Shown: positions 42,205 through 51,724, numbered from the stretch's first letter. The stretch: 64,000 bases of DNA from Bacillota bacterium (GCA_023411175.1 JAEYPB010000077.1:25023-89022); one strand, 5' to 3'. The notes: a model not told the origin generated them from the sequence alone. Numbers and translations are program-made.

Positions 42205-42945
42205 ATGGAAAGCGCATGGCAGGCGGTTCAGGAATTCCTAACACAGGTTTATGCGGGCGCCCAGGGCGTCATAAGCGCTGCGGAGCCCTGGCAGATCCTT
42301 CTGGTAATCGCGGCACTGCTTCTGATGCTTTTGCTCCTCGCCATCGGCCTTCGCTTTGCCAACCGTTCCGGCGAATCCGCCGTTCAGGCGCTGGAGGAAA
42401 CCGCCGGCAAGGTCACCAAGGCGGAGGAGCGCGCCGCCGAAGCCGATGAAAAGGCCCAAAGGGCGCTGGCGGAAAAGGAAGAAGCGCTAAAAAGCATTGA
42501 GCGTTCGAAGAGCACCCTCCTGGCCGAGAACGCGAGCCAGCTGACGTTGGCCAAGAGCCGCATTGAGCAACTGGAGCGGCAGCAGTCCGACGAACTCGCC
42601 TTCCTGTCCGGCGCGCGCACGGAAGCTGCGCGCATCGTGCGGGACGCCAAGGACTACGCCTTCACCGTCGCCAGCCGCGCCGATGTGGAGTACGCCGAAA
42701 TGATGCGCCACGCCAATGAGGAAGCCGAAAACCTGCGCGCGCTCTCCCAGCAGCGGCTGGATCAGGCCCATGATACGCTGAAAAAAGCGCTGAATCGTGC
42801 CACCGAGATCATCGCCAAGGCCCACGCCGAGGCTGGCAGGATCAGCCGCCCCCTGTACGAGGCGCCGCCCGCCCGGCTGATGGACCCGGATTCCATGCCG
42901 GAGGTGGCCGCCGAAGAAGTCCACGAAGCGGCGCAAGACACATAA
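42205..42945 (+). CDS. membrane-anchored coiled-coil protein
   Basis: 246 residues from the ATG at 42205 (AAGGAG 9 bases upstream). A transmembrane helix lies near residues 33-53 (ILLVIAALLLMLLLLAIGL). About 160 residues of heptad-rich, Ala/Glu/Lys/Arg-rich coiled coil follow (residues ~60-215), then an acidic, Pro-containing tail. The look is that of EzrA/DivIVA-like or phage-shock scaffolds, but no family is recognised. It is 125 bases upstream of the two-component genes; a link to them is possible but unproven. Confidence 0.7.
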   Translation: MESAWQAVQEFLTQVYAGAQGVISAAEPWQILLVIAALLLMLLLLAIGLRFANRSGESAVQALEETAGKVTKAEERAAEADEKAQRALAEKEEALKSIERSKSTLLAENASQLTLAKSRIEQLERQQSDELAFLSGARTEAARIVRDAKDYAFTVASRADVEYAEMMRHANEEAENLRALSQQRLDQAHDTLKKALNRATEIIAKAHAEAGRISRPLYEAPPARLMDPDSMPEVAAEEVHEAAQDT

Positions 42946-43070
42946 TCGCCGCTTTTTTCGCGTAAACCCGCGCAACTCAACATGGGAGAGCATCTTTATT
43001 TCCGCGCATGACACAATTTTGCCGATAATTTGCGGTACGATGTGGTCAGACTTCAGAGGAGGTGCTTTTC

Positions 43071-43775
43071 ATGGAGGAGGCCCGCAGCGGCTACCGCGTT
43101 CTGATTGCGGACGACGACGTGCATGTGCACCAGTCGCTTTCCACGTATTTTCGTCGCGAAGGCTACCAGACGCTCTCCGCCTACGACGGCGAGGACGCGA
43201 TCCGGCAGGTCCGGCAGTCCCGCCCGGACATGATGCTTCTGGACATCATGATGCCCAAGATGGACGGCCTCGTGGTCTGCCGCGAGGTGCGCAAGTTCTC
43301 CACGCTGCCCATCATCATGCTGACGGCCAAGGGTGAGGAGTTTGATAAACTCTTGGGGCTCGAGCTGGGCGCGGACGACTACATCACAAAGCCCTTCAGC
43401 CCTCGGGAGGTGCTGGCCCGCGTGAAGGCGGTGCTCCGGCGCATGTATGAGCTGAAGGAAGAGGAAAAGAGTAAGCACTTGGTGGTCTCAAACCTCGACA
43501 TCGACATGGGGGCTTTCATCGTAAAGCTCGGGGGTCAGGTGGTGCCCTGCACGCCCAAGGAAATTGAAATCCTCTGGACGCTGGCCTCGAATCCCGGCAT
43601 GGTATTCAGCCGGGAGCACCTCCTGCAGAGCATTTGGGGCTATGACTTTCTGGGCGACACCCGCGCGGTGGACAGCCACATCAAGCGCATTCGCGCAAAG
43701 CTCTGTCAGGCGGGCAACCCCTGGGACATTAAAACTGTGTGGGGAGTCGGATACCGGTTTGAAATTGCTCAATAA
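43071..43775 (+). CDS. OmpR-family response regulator
   Basis: 234 residues from the ATG at 43071 (GGAGG 8 bases upstream). The receiver has IADDDVHVHQ, phospho-acceptor MMLLDIMMPKMDG and Lys in DYITKPFSP. The winged-helix DNA-binding domain has CTPKEIEILWTLASNPGMVF and DSHIKRIRAKL. It overlaps the histidine kinase by 17 bases, a classic pair of the PhoB/WalR type. Target genes are not visible. Confidence 0.95.
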   Translation: MEEARSGYRVLIADDDVHVHQSLSTYFRREGYQTLSAYDGEDAIRQVRQSRPDMMLLDIMMPKMDGLVVCREVRKFSTLPIIMLTAKGEEFDKLLGLELGADDYITKPFSPREVLARVKAVLRRMYELKEEEKSKHLVVSNLDIDMGAFIVKLGGQVVPCTPKEIEILWTLASNPGMVFSREHLLQSIWGYDFLGDTRAVDSHIKRIRAKLCQAGNPWDIKTVWGVGYRFEIAQ

Positions 43776-45582
43776 GCGCGCGGGCGGCAGCTCCATCTTT
43801 ATCAAGCTGCTCGCCGGATACCTGGCGTTGACGCTTGTCATCATACTGCTGACAGGCGTCGTCAGTTATGTGCTGCTCCGGGAGTACCTTATCCGCTCCA
43901 ACAAGACGGACCTCCTTCGCAAGGCAGAGGCACTGACCGGAATGATCAAGCGGCCGGGCGGAACCTCCCGGGTGCTTGATTTACCGCGCATCGGCGAAAT
44001 GCAAACGCTGACGGACGCGCAGGTGATCTACGTGGACAGCGACATGAAGGCCAGGGCCGCGCCGTCTTTGCGCCGTCCGGACCTTTATAAAGAGGGCGAT
44101 CCGGAGGATTTTCAGATGCTGGATGTGATCGACGCCCTCGATCAGGAGCTTTTGCGGTCGCTGCTTGACGGCAACACCGCCGTGGACGTGCGCAAGCTGG
44201 ATTTCATGAAGGATCAGATGGTCTTTGCAGGCGCGCCCATCAAGAACAATTCCGGAGTGACCAAGGGCGCGCTGCTTCTTTGCCGACCGCTGCGCGCGAT
44301 CAGCGTTGCCAACCGGAACCTGATCCGACTGATGGCCATCGCTTTCCTGATCGCGGGCGCCATCGCCTCCGCCATCGCCTATCTGTTCAGCCGGCGCATC
44401 ACACAGCCCTTGACCGCCCTCAACCGGACGGCCGGGCGGATGTCGGAGGGCTTTTACGGCGAGCGCGTGGCCATCACCCAGAACGATGAGATTGGCCAGC
44501 TGGGAACGACGCTGAACCTCCTGTCCTCCCGTCTCTCCACCGTCATCAACAACTTGAGCGAGGAAAAGACCAAGCTGGAAAAGGTACTGTCCTCCATCGG
44601 CGAGGGCATTATCGCCGTGGACCGCGACGGCCGCGTGGTGCACCACAACCGCGCCGCGCTGGAGCTCCTGTCCGCGCCACCCCGGTCGGACATGGCGCTA
44701 AGCATCAAAGAGCAGCTGACACAGATGCTGCACAGCGCCTCCGAAGGGGATGAGCGCGTCGTCCGCCGCTTCAAAATACAGGGGCGCGTCATCGAAGCCG
44801 CCGCCTCCCCCATCCACACCGAAAGCGGCGCAACCATCGGCGCGGTGTGCCTGCTGCGCGACATATCCGAGGCCGAGCGGCTGGAGCAGATGCGCAGGGA
44901 CTATATCGCCAACATCTCCCATGAGCTCCGCACGCCGCTCACCGGCATCCGGGGCATGGCGGAGCCGCTGCTCGACGGCTACATCGAAACCGAGGCCGAG
45001 CGGCAGGAAAGCTATAGGATTATCTATCAGGAATCCCTGAGGCTTGAAAAGCTGATCGGAGAAATGCTGGACCTGAGCCGCTTGCAGGAGGGGCGCATCC
45101 AGCTGGAACTGGAGCCGATGGAGCCGGAGGGCATCCTTGAAGCCGCTGGCCGACGCATGAAAGCGCGTGCCGCTGAGGGCGAAGTGGAACTTTCGGTGGA
45201 AGCGGAGGAAGGCCTCGCCGTCATGGGCAACGAGGACCGCATTTTGCAGGTACTGATCATCCTCCTGGACAACGCCCTCAGCTTCACCCCGCCGGGAGGA
45301 AAGATCACGCTGTCGGCGCGGCGTGAGGGCGAACGGGTGGCGCTCGCGGTATCGGATACTGGCTGCGGCATTGACCCTGTGGACCTGCCCTACATCTGGG
45401 AGCGCTTCTACAAGGCGGACAAATCTCGCATGCGCACCTCCGGCACGGGTCTAGGTCTCTCCATCGCGAAGCTCGTGGTCGAACTGATGGGCGGAGAGAT
45501 CAGCGTGAAAACAAAGCCCGGCGAGGGCGCCACCTTCACCTTCTCGCTTCCGAAGGCGAAGTCCTTCGGCGAAAACAATTGA
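43759..45582 (+). CDS. membrane histidine kinase (PhoR/WalK-like)
   Basis: 607 residues from the TTG at 43759, the most likely start in this frame, with GGGGAG about 12 bases upstream inside the regulator gene. Helix 1 (FIKLLAGYLALTLVIILLTG), a ~150-residue sensor, helix 2 (LIRLMAIAFLIAGAIASAIA), HAMP, and a PAS domain (IGEGIIAVDRDGRVVHHN) come first. HisKA follows with the phospho-His in NISHELRTPLTG, then HATPase_c with DNALSFTPPGG, DTGCGID and GTGLGLSIAK. All catalytic motifs are intact. It should phosphorylate the regulator encoded just upstream in response to an envelope signal. Confidence 0.93.
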   Translation: MKLLNKRAGGSSIFIKLLAGYLALTLVIILLTGVVSYVLLREYLIRSNKTDLLRKAEALTGMIKRPGGTSRVLDLPRIGEMQTLTDAQVIYVDSDMKARAAPSLRRPDLYKEGDPEDFQMLDVIDALDQELLRSLLDGNTAVDVRKLDFMKDQMVFAGAPIKNNSGVTKGALLLCRPLRAISVANRNLIRLMAIAFLIAGAIASAIAYLFSRRITQPLTALNRTAGRMSEGFYGERVAITQNDEIGQLGTTLNLLSSRLSTVINNLSEEKTKLEKVLSSIGEGIIAVDRDGRVVHHNRAALELLSAPPRSDMALSIKEQLTQMLHSASEGDERVVRRFKIQGRVIEAAASPIHTESGATIGAVCLLRDISEAERLEQMRRDYIANISHELRTPLTGIRGMAEPLLDGYIETEAERQESYRIIYQESLRLEKLIGEMLDLSRLQEGRIQLELEPMEPEGILEAAGRRMKARAAEGEVELSVEAEEGLAVMGNEDRILQVLIILLDNALSFTPPGGKITLSARREGERVALAVSDTGCGIDPVDLPYIWERFYKADKSRMRTSGTGLGLSIAKLVVELMGGEISVKTKPGEGATFTFSLPKAKSFGENN

Positions 45583-45730
45583 CGCAGCCCATGCGTCCCA
45601 CACGTTCAGCCCTTTCCCATCCTCGGAAACAGCGTCTTTAGTCCAGCAGGCGGCAGCACCCCCTATGAAATCCTTGGAAAACCCATGGATTCACGCAGGG
45701 GCGTGTCGCCGCGCCCATATGCCTCCGTGA

Positions 45731-46759
45731 TCAGGGGGCGGCCGGAGCGCCCAGGCCGCGCACGGTGTCGCCGGGAAGCAGCTGGGTCGGGATGGAGATG
45801 ATCTCCGGATAGGTGGTGCGCGGCCGCTCGATCAGGTGCACCAATTGCCGGGCAGCCTCCTGGCCGATGCGGGTCGTATCCTGGGCGACGGTGGTGAGCC
45901 GGGGCGTCAGGCGCTGGATCAGCTTGATGCCGTCAAATCCGGCGATGGAGAGATCCTCCGGAATCCTGAGGCCGGCCTCGCCCGCCGCCTCGATGCCGCC
46001 CAGCGCGGCGTAATCGTCCGGCATCAGGATGCAACTGGGTCGGCGCGGCGCGGAGAGCATGCGCTTGACCACCTGATAGGTCGCGGCGGGATCGTGGTAT
46101 ACGCTGGGCTGCAGAAAGCCGCTCGGAACATCGAGGCTCAGGTCAGACATCGTGCGCAGAAAGCTCGTGACGCGGGTTTCGGTAACGGCCGATTTCGCGC
46201 CATGTACGTAGGCGATGCCGCGATGCCCCTTTTCGTATACGTAGCGCACCAGCGCCTGCATACCCTGACGGTTTTCCGACTGAATACAGGTCCGGTTGTT
46301 GAACAGATGGTCGATGGTGACGGCGGGCAGATCGCTCATGACCAGTTCCACCACCTCCGGCGCCTGGAAATCGACACAGGCGAGGCAAATGCCGTCCACA
46401 TTCCGGTAGCGGCAATGCTCGAGGTAGGTCATGTTGGTCTTTCCGATGTTGTGGTTGATGAACGTGATGTCATAGCCCCTGCGCTCCGCCTCAACCTTGA
46501 AGCTGTCGAGCACCGCGGCGAAATAGTTGTGGGTCAGGCCGCTCTGGTTGTCGTCCACAAACAGAACGCCCAGGTTGTAGGTCTTGTTTGTCTTCAACGC
46601 ACGGGCAAGCGAATTGGGCCTGTAGCCGATCTCATGGGCAATGGTTCTGACGAGCTCCCGCGTCTCCTCGCTGACGTCGCTGTAGCCGTTGAGTGCCTTG
46701 CTGACGGTGGAAACGGAGAGGCCGCACTTTTGGGACAATTCCCGGATCGTTACAGCCAT
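45731..46759 (-). CDS. LacI-family transcriptional regulator
   Basis: 342 residues from the ATG at 46759 (GGGAGAGG upstream; a GTG two codons earlier is possible). The helix-turn-helix is VTIRELSQKCGLSVSTVSKALNG with the hinge helix RPNSLARALKTNKTYNLG. A periplasmic-binding-protein-like ligand domain follows. It is divergent from cellobiose phosphorylase, and the same 15-bp operator stands in inverted orientation before each gene. It is therefore probably the repressor of both, released by cellobiose or a product. The 148 bases between this gene and the histidine kinase hold only a weak GACGCA/TGCGTC hairpin. Confidence 0.93.
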   Translation of the reverse strand: MAVTIRELSQKCGLSVSTVSKALNGYSDVSEETRELVRTIAHEIGYRPNSLARALKTNKTYNLGVLFVDDNQSGLTHNYFAAVLDSFKVEAERRGYDITFINHNIGKTNMTYLEHCRYRNVDGICLACVDFQAPEVVELVMSDLPAVTIDHLFNNRTCIQSENRQGMQALVRYVYEKGHRGIAYVHGAKSAVTETRVTSFLRTMSDLSLDVPSGFLQPSVYHDPAATYQVVKRMLSAPRRPSCILMPDDYAALGGIEAAGEAGLRIPEDLSIAGFDGIKLIQRLTPRLTTVAQDTTRIGQEAARQLVHLIERPRTTYPEIISIPTQLLPGDTVRGLGAPAAP

Positions 46760-46812
46760 GGTCACCTCTCCCTTCGCTGCCTGAACGCCAGGCGCATGTA
46801 TGCTTTTGCATA

Positions 46813-47089
46813 CTAAACCGTTTTCGAAATTATAGTATACGCGTTTTTGCAGGACGGCACAAGCCCTTTACGACGCATTTTTTCGATATATTTATAAAAG
46901 TGTGGTTTTCGCGCATAATGGCACGCCCATGCGCCTGCTTAACGAATACGTTTTCGGTGCATTTAGCGCAATTGGTTGTCTGTTTGGAATTTTTGCGGTT
47001 CCCTTCCCGATAACCCTTGTTTTCCGGTGAGATTTACGTTATGATAGACACATACGGCGATTATTTTCGCTTTCTCGAAAACGGTTTAG
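46813..47089. promoter_or_regulatory. divergent lacI/cbp control region with paired operators
   Basis: The 358-base gap 46760-47117 holds CTAAACCGTTTTCGA at 46813-46827 and its exact reverse complement TCGAAAACGGTTTAG at 47075-47089. A half-related CGTTTTCGG occurs near 46943. For the phosphorylase gene TTGTTT (47017-47022) and TATGAT (47040-47045) are 17 bases apart, with the operator 29 bases downstream of the -10. For the regulator gene, TATAAT on the minus strand (46829-46834) abuts its operator, so binding would block both promoters. Confidence 0.85.
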
Positions 47090-47117
47090 TGTTCGACCTA
47101 TTAGGGGAGGGTTAATC

Positions 47118-49550
47118 ATGACCTACGGCTATTTCGACGACGCCCGTCGCGAATACGTTATCACCCGGCCCGATACGCCCTACCCCTGGATCAATTACCT
47201 CGGCAGCGAAGAATTCTTTTCGCTCCTCTCCAATACTTGTGGTGGCTACAGCTTTTATCGGGACGCGCGCCTTCTCAGGCTGACCCGCTACCGCTACAAC
47301 AACCTCCCCGCAGACGCGGGCGGCACCTATTTTTACATCCGGGACGGAGAGAGCGTCTGGAACCCCGGCTGGATGCCGGTCAAATCGGAGCTGGACCGTT
47401 ATGAGTGCCGCCATGGCCTCGGCTATTCCACCATCCTCGGCGAGAAGGGCGGCCTGCTTGCGGAAGTATGTGCGCTGGTTCCGCGCCGTTACCCGGCGCA
47501 GGTGACGCGGCTCAAGCTTGCAAACCTCTCCAGCGATACGAAAAAAATCAGCCTTTACGGCGTCGTCGAGTTTTGCCTGTGGAACGCGATGGACGACATG
47601 ACCAACTTCCAGCGAAATTACTCCATCGGGGAAGTTGAGGTGGAACCCTCTGCCATCTACCACGTGACCGAGTACCGCGAGCGACGCAATCATTACGCCG
47701 TCTGGGCGGTCAACCGGGCGACGGACGGCTTCGACACCGACCGCGAAACCTTCTTCGGGCTTTACAACGGCTTTGACGCGCCGAAGGCCGTCTTTGCGGA
47801 CAGTACCTCGCAAAGTGTCGCCAGCGGCTGGGCGCCCATCGGCGCGCACCGCCTGGCGCTGACCCTCGCGCCCGGCGAGGAGACGAGCCTCATCTTTACG
47901 CTGGGTTATTGTGTAAACCCGGAGGAATCGAAGTTTTCCGCCCCCGGCGTGGTCAACAAAACCCCCGCTGAAGCGCTTTTAAGCGCATTCGCAACCGACG
48001 CGCAGTTTGACGCAGCGTACTCGGAGCTCAAAGGCTATTGGATGGCGCTTCTCTCCAATTACCAAGTGGCGAGCGGAGACGAACGGCTGGACCGCATGGT
48101 CAACATCTGGAACCAGTACCAGTGCATGGTCACCTTCAACATATCGCGCTCGGCATCGTATTTTGAATCCGGCATCGGCCGCGGCATGGGCTTCCGCGAT
48201 TCCACACAAGACCTTCTGGGCTTTGTACACCTGATCCCGGAGCGCGCGAGAGAACGCATTTTGGACATCGCCGCCACCCAGTTCCCGGACGGCAGCGCCT
48301 ACCACCAATACCAGCCGCTGACCAAGCGCGGCAACCTGGACGTGGGCAGCGGCTTCAACGACGACCCGCTGTGGCTGATCTACGGCGTTGCGGCCTACAT
48401 CAAGGAGACCGGAGATTACGATATTCTGGATGAGTACGTCCCCTTCGACTCCAACCCGATGGATGCCGAGCCGCTGTTTGAGCACCTTCGGCGCTCCTTC
48501 CGCTATACCTCGGAGCATCTGGGCCCCCACGGCCTGCCGCTGATCGGCCGGGCCGACTGGAACGACTGCCTGAACCTCAATTGTTTCTCAAAAAACCCCG
48601 GCGAGAGCTTCCAGACTTGCCAGAATTTCGACAGCGGCATCGCCGAATCCATCTTCATCGCCGCCATGTATGTGGCTGTGGCAGACGATTACGCCACCCT
48701 CTGCGGCCGCGCGGGGTTTTCGGACGAGGCGGAGTTTGCTCTTGACGAAAAAACGCGCATGGAGAAGACAGTGCTCGAACACGGCTGGGACGGCGAGTGG
48801 TTCCTTCGCGCCTATGACGCGCTGGGCGATAAGGTGGGCAGCAGCGCCTGCGAAGAGGGCCAGATCTACATCGAGCCGCAGGGCTTCTGCGTGATGGCCG
48901 GCATCGGCGTAAAGGAAGGGTTGGCGCAAAAGGCGCTGGACTCCGTGCGCGAACGGCTGATGGGACCCTACGGCATCGCCATCCATACGCCGCCCTATAC
49001 CCGTTACCATTTGGAACTGGGCGAAATCAGTTCCTACCCGCCGGGGTACAAGGAAAACGGCGGCATCTTCTGCCACAACAACCCCTGGATCACCATCGCG
49101 GAAACCGAGTTGGGCGACGGAGAACGCGCATTTGACACCTACCGCCGAACCTGCCCGAGCTATATCGAGAACCAGAAGCTCCACCGCACGGAGCCCTACG
49201 TGTATTCGCAGATGATCGCCGGACCCTACGCTCAGCGTCACGGAGAGGCGAAGAACAGTTGGCTCACCGGCACCGCCGCCTGGAGCTTTTTCAGCGTGTC
49301 CCAGGCTATTTTAGGCATCAAGCCTCAGTATGACGGGCTCAAGATCGATCCCTGCTTGCCCGCGCACATCCGCCATCTGACCATCCGCCGCAATTTCCGG
49401 GGGGCAACCTACGTCATTGAGATGGAAAACGCCTCCGGCGGCAAAAAAGCCCCCGTCCACGTGGCGCTGGATGGCCAGCCGCTTGCCGACAACCTGCTGC
49501 CCGTCTCCTCGGCGGGGCTGACACACAGGGTTAGGGTGCGCATCGGCTGA
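47118..49550 (+). CDS. cbp: cellobiose phosphorylase (GH94)
   Basis: 810 residues, cytosolic, no signal peptide. It converts cellobiose plus phosphate to glucose and glucose 1-phosphate. The sequence follows the clostridial cellobiose phosphorylases closely along its length: YPWINYLGSEEFFSLLSN, NIWNQYQCMVTFN, SYFESGIGRGMGFRDS, the catalytic region GLPLIGRADWNDCLNLN, and EAKNSWLTGTAAW for phosphate and substrate binding. The length equals that of the characterised enzymes. GGGGAGGG precedes the ATG. It is controlled by the divergent LacI regulator. No cellobiose transporter is in the window, so uptake must be encoded elsewhere. Confidence 0.95.
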   Translation: MTYGYFDDARREYVITRPDTPYPWINYLGSEEFFSLLSNTCGGYSFYRDARLLRLTRYRYNNLPADAGGTYFYIRDGESVWNPGWMPVKSELDRYECRHGLGYSTILGEKGGLLAEVCALVPRRYPAQVTRLKLANLSSDTKKISLYGVVEFCLWNAMDDMTNFQRNYSIGEVEVEPSAIYHVTEYRERRNHYAVWAVNRATDGFDTDRETFFGLYNGFDAPKAVFADSTSQSVASGWAPIGAHRLALTLAPGEETSLIFTLGYCVNPEESKFSAPGVVNKTPAEALLSAFATDAQFDAAYSELKGYWMALLSNYQVASGDERLDRMVNIWNQYQCMVTFNISRSASYFESGIGRGMGFRDSTQDLLGFVHLIPERARERILDIAATQFPDGSAYHQYQPLTKRGNLDVGSGFNDDPLWLIYGVAAYIKETGDYDILDEYVPFDSNPMDAEPLFEHLRRSFRYTSEHLGPHGLPLIGRADWNDCLNLNCFSKNPGESFQTCQNFDSGIAESIFIAAMYVAVADDYATLCGRAGFSDEAEFALDEKTRMEKTVLEHGWDGEWFLRAYDALGDKVGSSACEEGQIYIEPQGFCVMAGIGVKEGLAQKALDSVRERLMGPYGIAIHTPPYTRYHLELGEISSYPPGYKENGGIFCHNNPWITIAETELGDGERAFDTYRRTCPSYIENQKLHRTEPYVYSQMIAGPYAQRHGEAKNSWLTGTAAWSFFSVSQAILGIKPQYDGLKIDPCLPAHIRHLTIRRNFRGATYVIEMENASGGKKAPVHVALDGQPLADNLLPVSSAGLTHRVRVRIG

Positions 49551-49578
49551 TGCCGGACCCGCTTTTCGGATGTGTTTT

Positions 49579-49612
49579 GCCGCGTCGGACTGATTGTGTC
49601 CGGCGCGGCCCT
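49579..49612 (+). terminator. terminator after cellobiose phosphorylase
   Basis: GCCGCGTCGGAC/GTCCGGCGCGGC with a 7-base loop and one G-U pair, followed by CCTTTAT, 28 bases after the stop. The remaining gap to 49913 shows only the next promoter. Confidence 0.75.
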
Positions 49613-49813
49613 TTATAGATTGATTGCCAGGCCGTCTCCCGATTGATGCCCGCAGCGAACCGGTCAGCCGGACGGCGCCGTCAACACAGCTCCGCCCTCC
49701 GGTCTCCCGGAAACAGCGGGCATTTCATGAGCCGCTTCCTTCAATTCCCCTTAAAGATGTCCACGGGTACGGCACAATGCAAAGAATCGGCAGTACTTTT
49801 GGCCTTACGCGTC

Positions 49814-49842
49814 TTGACTTGACGCCCGGGCTGGAGTATGCT
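49814..49842 (+). promoter_or_regulatory. promoter of the TetR-family gene
   Basis: TTGACT at 49814-49819 and TATGCT at 49837-49842, spacer 17, 71 bases before the start codon. Confidence 0.6.
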
Positions 49843-49913
49843 GACATCGTGGTCGTTATCGATCAGTCCGTTCGCTATCTGACTGCGCGTCAAGCGCGCG
49901 GAAAGGAGAAAAC

Positions 49914-50501
49914 ATGCAGCGCCAGAGAGTGAAAACAGACCGCCGCGTGCAATACACGAAGATGTTTCTTCGGGAGAGCCTTTTGGAACTGATGAAGGAG
50001 AAACCTATCGGCAAGATTACCCCTACGGAGCTCTGCCGCCGGGCGGACGTCAACCGGAACACCTTCTACGCCCATTACGACAGCCCCGAGGCGCTGCTCA
50101 AGAGCATCGAGGACGAACTGTATGAAGAAATCCAGCGGTCCCTGAACCTCTCCCGGATGGGTGGCAGCATCCTTACGATGGTGACCGACATCTGCCAAGC
50201 CATCCGCAAGAACGGAGACCTATGCAAGGTGCTGTTTTCAGAGCGCGGCGACAAACAGTTTCTTCGGCGCATTGTGAACATCGCCCGGACGCAGAGCACC
50301 GCGGAATGGAAGGCGGCGGGCATGGCGGACGACCTCGCGCGCATGGAGATGGTGTACCGCTTCATCGCCAGCGGCAGCGTGTCCGTCATCGAAGCATGGG
50401 TACAGGAGGGTATGAAGGCCGATCCTGAGGAGATCGCCGGCTTCATCGCAAAGGTGAGCGCCGACGGTCTGCGCGCGTTTATTGAGCCGGGCACCGAGTG
50501 A
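49914..50501 (+). CDS. TetR/AcrR-family regulator (DhaS-like)
   Basis: 195 residues. The N-terminal helix-turn-helix is IGKITPTELCRRADVNRNTFYAHYDSPEAL. The C-terminal helical domain resembles the TetR_C_33/DhaS-like group, which includes co-activators that sense small ligands. ATG with GGAAAGGAG upstream. It stands alone with its own promoter, so its target is not evident. Confidence 0.9.
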   Translation: MQRQRVKTDRRVQYTKMFLRESLLELMKEKPIGKITPTELCRRADVNRNTFYAHYDSPEALLKSIEDELYEEIQRSLNLSRMGGSILTMVTDICQAIRKNGDLCKVLFSERGDKQFLRRIVNIARTQSTAEWKAAGMADDLARMEMVYRFIASGSVSVIEAWVQEGMKADPEEIAGFIAKVSADGLRAFIEPGTE

Positions 50502-50586
50502 TGCGGCCATCCCCCAAATAAATGTGCCCGCCCTACAAAACGCTTCCGACGCGGTTGCGAAAAAGGCGAACTGGGTTTTTACATTT

Positions 50587-50610
50587 GGGCCGCGCCTTTA
50601 GGCGCGGCCC
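50587..50610. terminator. hairpin between convergent TetR and LURP-one genes
   Basis: A perfect 10-bp stem GGGCCGCGCC/GGCGCGGCCC with a TTTA loop, placed between two convergent stops. It lacks a good T-run on either side. Confidence 0.6.
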
Positions 50611-50620
50611 CTCTTGCCCA

Positions 50621-51091
50621 TTAACCAGACTGGCTACACTTGGCGGCGTCGATGGCCAGCACAATCATCAGCGCCATCAGCGCATCCTCGGCGCGCTCCA
50701 CATCAATCTGGTAGGTATCGGTGAACCGCCACAATTCCTTTGAGACCGACGCAGCCACCCGATTTCCGTCCAGTACCTCATAATTCCACTCCAGCCAGTC
50801 GCCCTCGACGCGCCAGCCGTTCATGTCGATGTCAAATTTCGGCCTGAAAAAGGTGAACGCCTTCCGGATCATGCCGACGTATGATTCCCCAATATACACT
50901 TCGAATCGAGGCATGAAGGAGAGCACCTTCTCCTTGATCATCCCCTGGTAGTTACCGTCTGCGTCAAAAATCTTCAGGCAATGTCCCCAGGCCAGAACGC
51001 CTTTCACGGTATAGAGCGTGTTGCCGTCCTCATCGTAGATGTCATAGCTGTCCAGCCACGAAAAAAAGCGCTGTTTAAAAAGCATCCGCAT
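50621..51091 (-). CDS. LURP-one-related (Tubby-like) protein
   Basis: 156 residues from the ATG at 51091. The repeated short strands around FSWLDSYDIYDEDGNTLYTV, LKIFDADGNYQGMIKEK and FTFFRPKFDIDMNGWRVEG fit the beta-barrel fold of the LURP-one/YxjI family, with a hydrophobic C-terminal helix (LMALMIVLAIDAAK). Members may bind lipids; no enzymatic role is known. Monocistronic. Confidence 0.8.
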   Translation of the reverse strand: MRMLFKQRFFSWLDSYDIYDEDGNTLYTVKGVLAWGHCLKIFDADGNYQGMIKEKVLSFMPRFEVYIGESYVGMIRKAFTFFRPKFDIDMNGWRVEGDWLEWNYEVLDGNRVAASVSKELWRFTDTYQIDVERAEDALMALMIVLAIDAAKCSQSG

Positions 51092-51250
51092 CTTCGTCAC
51101 CCCCATGCAAGTATACAACGACCGAGGCCCTGAGGGAATACAGGGTTTCCCATTTGACGGAATCGCCGCTCAAGCCCCTCGCCCGCCGCACTCAAAGGGC
51201 GGAGCGGTATGGGGTTTTTGCAAGCGGTTGACCCGTGATGCGCATGCCGA

Positions 51251-51724
51251 TTATTTCTCGCCGGAGGGCTTGCCGCCTGGCGCGCACCCGGCGTTCCGGT
51301 TCCTGCGCAAGGCATAGGCAATGGAAGCCGCGATGGAGAGCCCCAGCGCGATGGCTCCTGCGGCGAGCATCGTATTGGAGCCAGCCGCGGCGGCGTCGTC
51401 ATACCGGTTCTGCACCAGCGCCAGCATGGTGTTGTAGAGCCCCGCACCGGGCACCATCGGGATTACCGCGACGGTCAGGAAGATCGTGGCGGGGGCGCGA
51501 AGCCTTATGGCGAGCCATTCGCCAATCAACGCCGAGAGAACCGACCCACAAAAGATCCCCGCCCACTCGGCACCAATCCGCGCGCCAGCCCAAAGGCTCA
51601 GCGCGTAGCCGATGACCGCGGTCAGCGAAGCCGGAAGGATCAGCCGCGCAGGCGTTCGGAACAGCATCGCGAACAGCGCCGCCGCGACAAAACAGCCGAT
51701 GAGCTGAAGCGCAATGTCCATCAT
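51251..51724 (-). CDS. threonine/serine exporter ThrE-type, C-terminal subunit (DUF3815)
   Basis: 157 residues with about four to five helices (LQLIGCFVAAALFAMLF, TIFLTVAVIPMVPGAGLYNT). It matches the small subunit of the split ThrE family, where the helix motif VPGAGLYNTM is characteristic. The ATG overlaps the stop of the large subunit (ATGA). The two halves together equal one full-length ThrE carrier for amino-acid efflux. Confidence 0.9.
   Translation of the reverse strand: MMDIALQLIGCFVAAALFAMLFRTPARLILPASLTAVIGYALSLWAGARIGAEWAGIFCGSVLSALIGEWLAIRLRAPATIFLTVAVIPMVPGAGLYNTMLALVQNRYDDAAAAGSNTMLAAGAIALGLSIAASIAYALRRNRNAGCAPGGKPSGEK

Noticed and set aside
43564..43758. Histidine kinase starting deep inside the regulator gene
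   Set aside because: The open frame extends upstream only as a shadow; the TTG at 43759 with GGGGAG upstream precedes the expected N-terminal helix.
49624..49932. A 102-codon frame between cellobiose phosphorylase and the TetR gene
   Set aside because: No ribosome site, atypical composition, overlaps a clear promoter and the TetR start.
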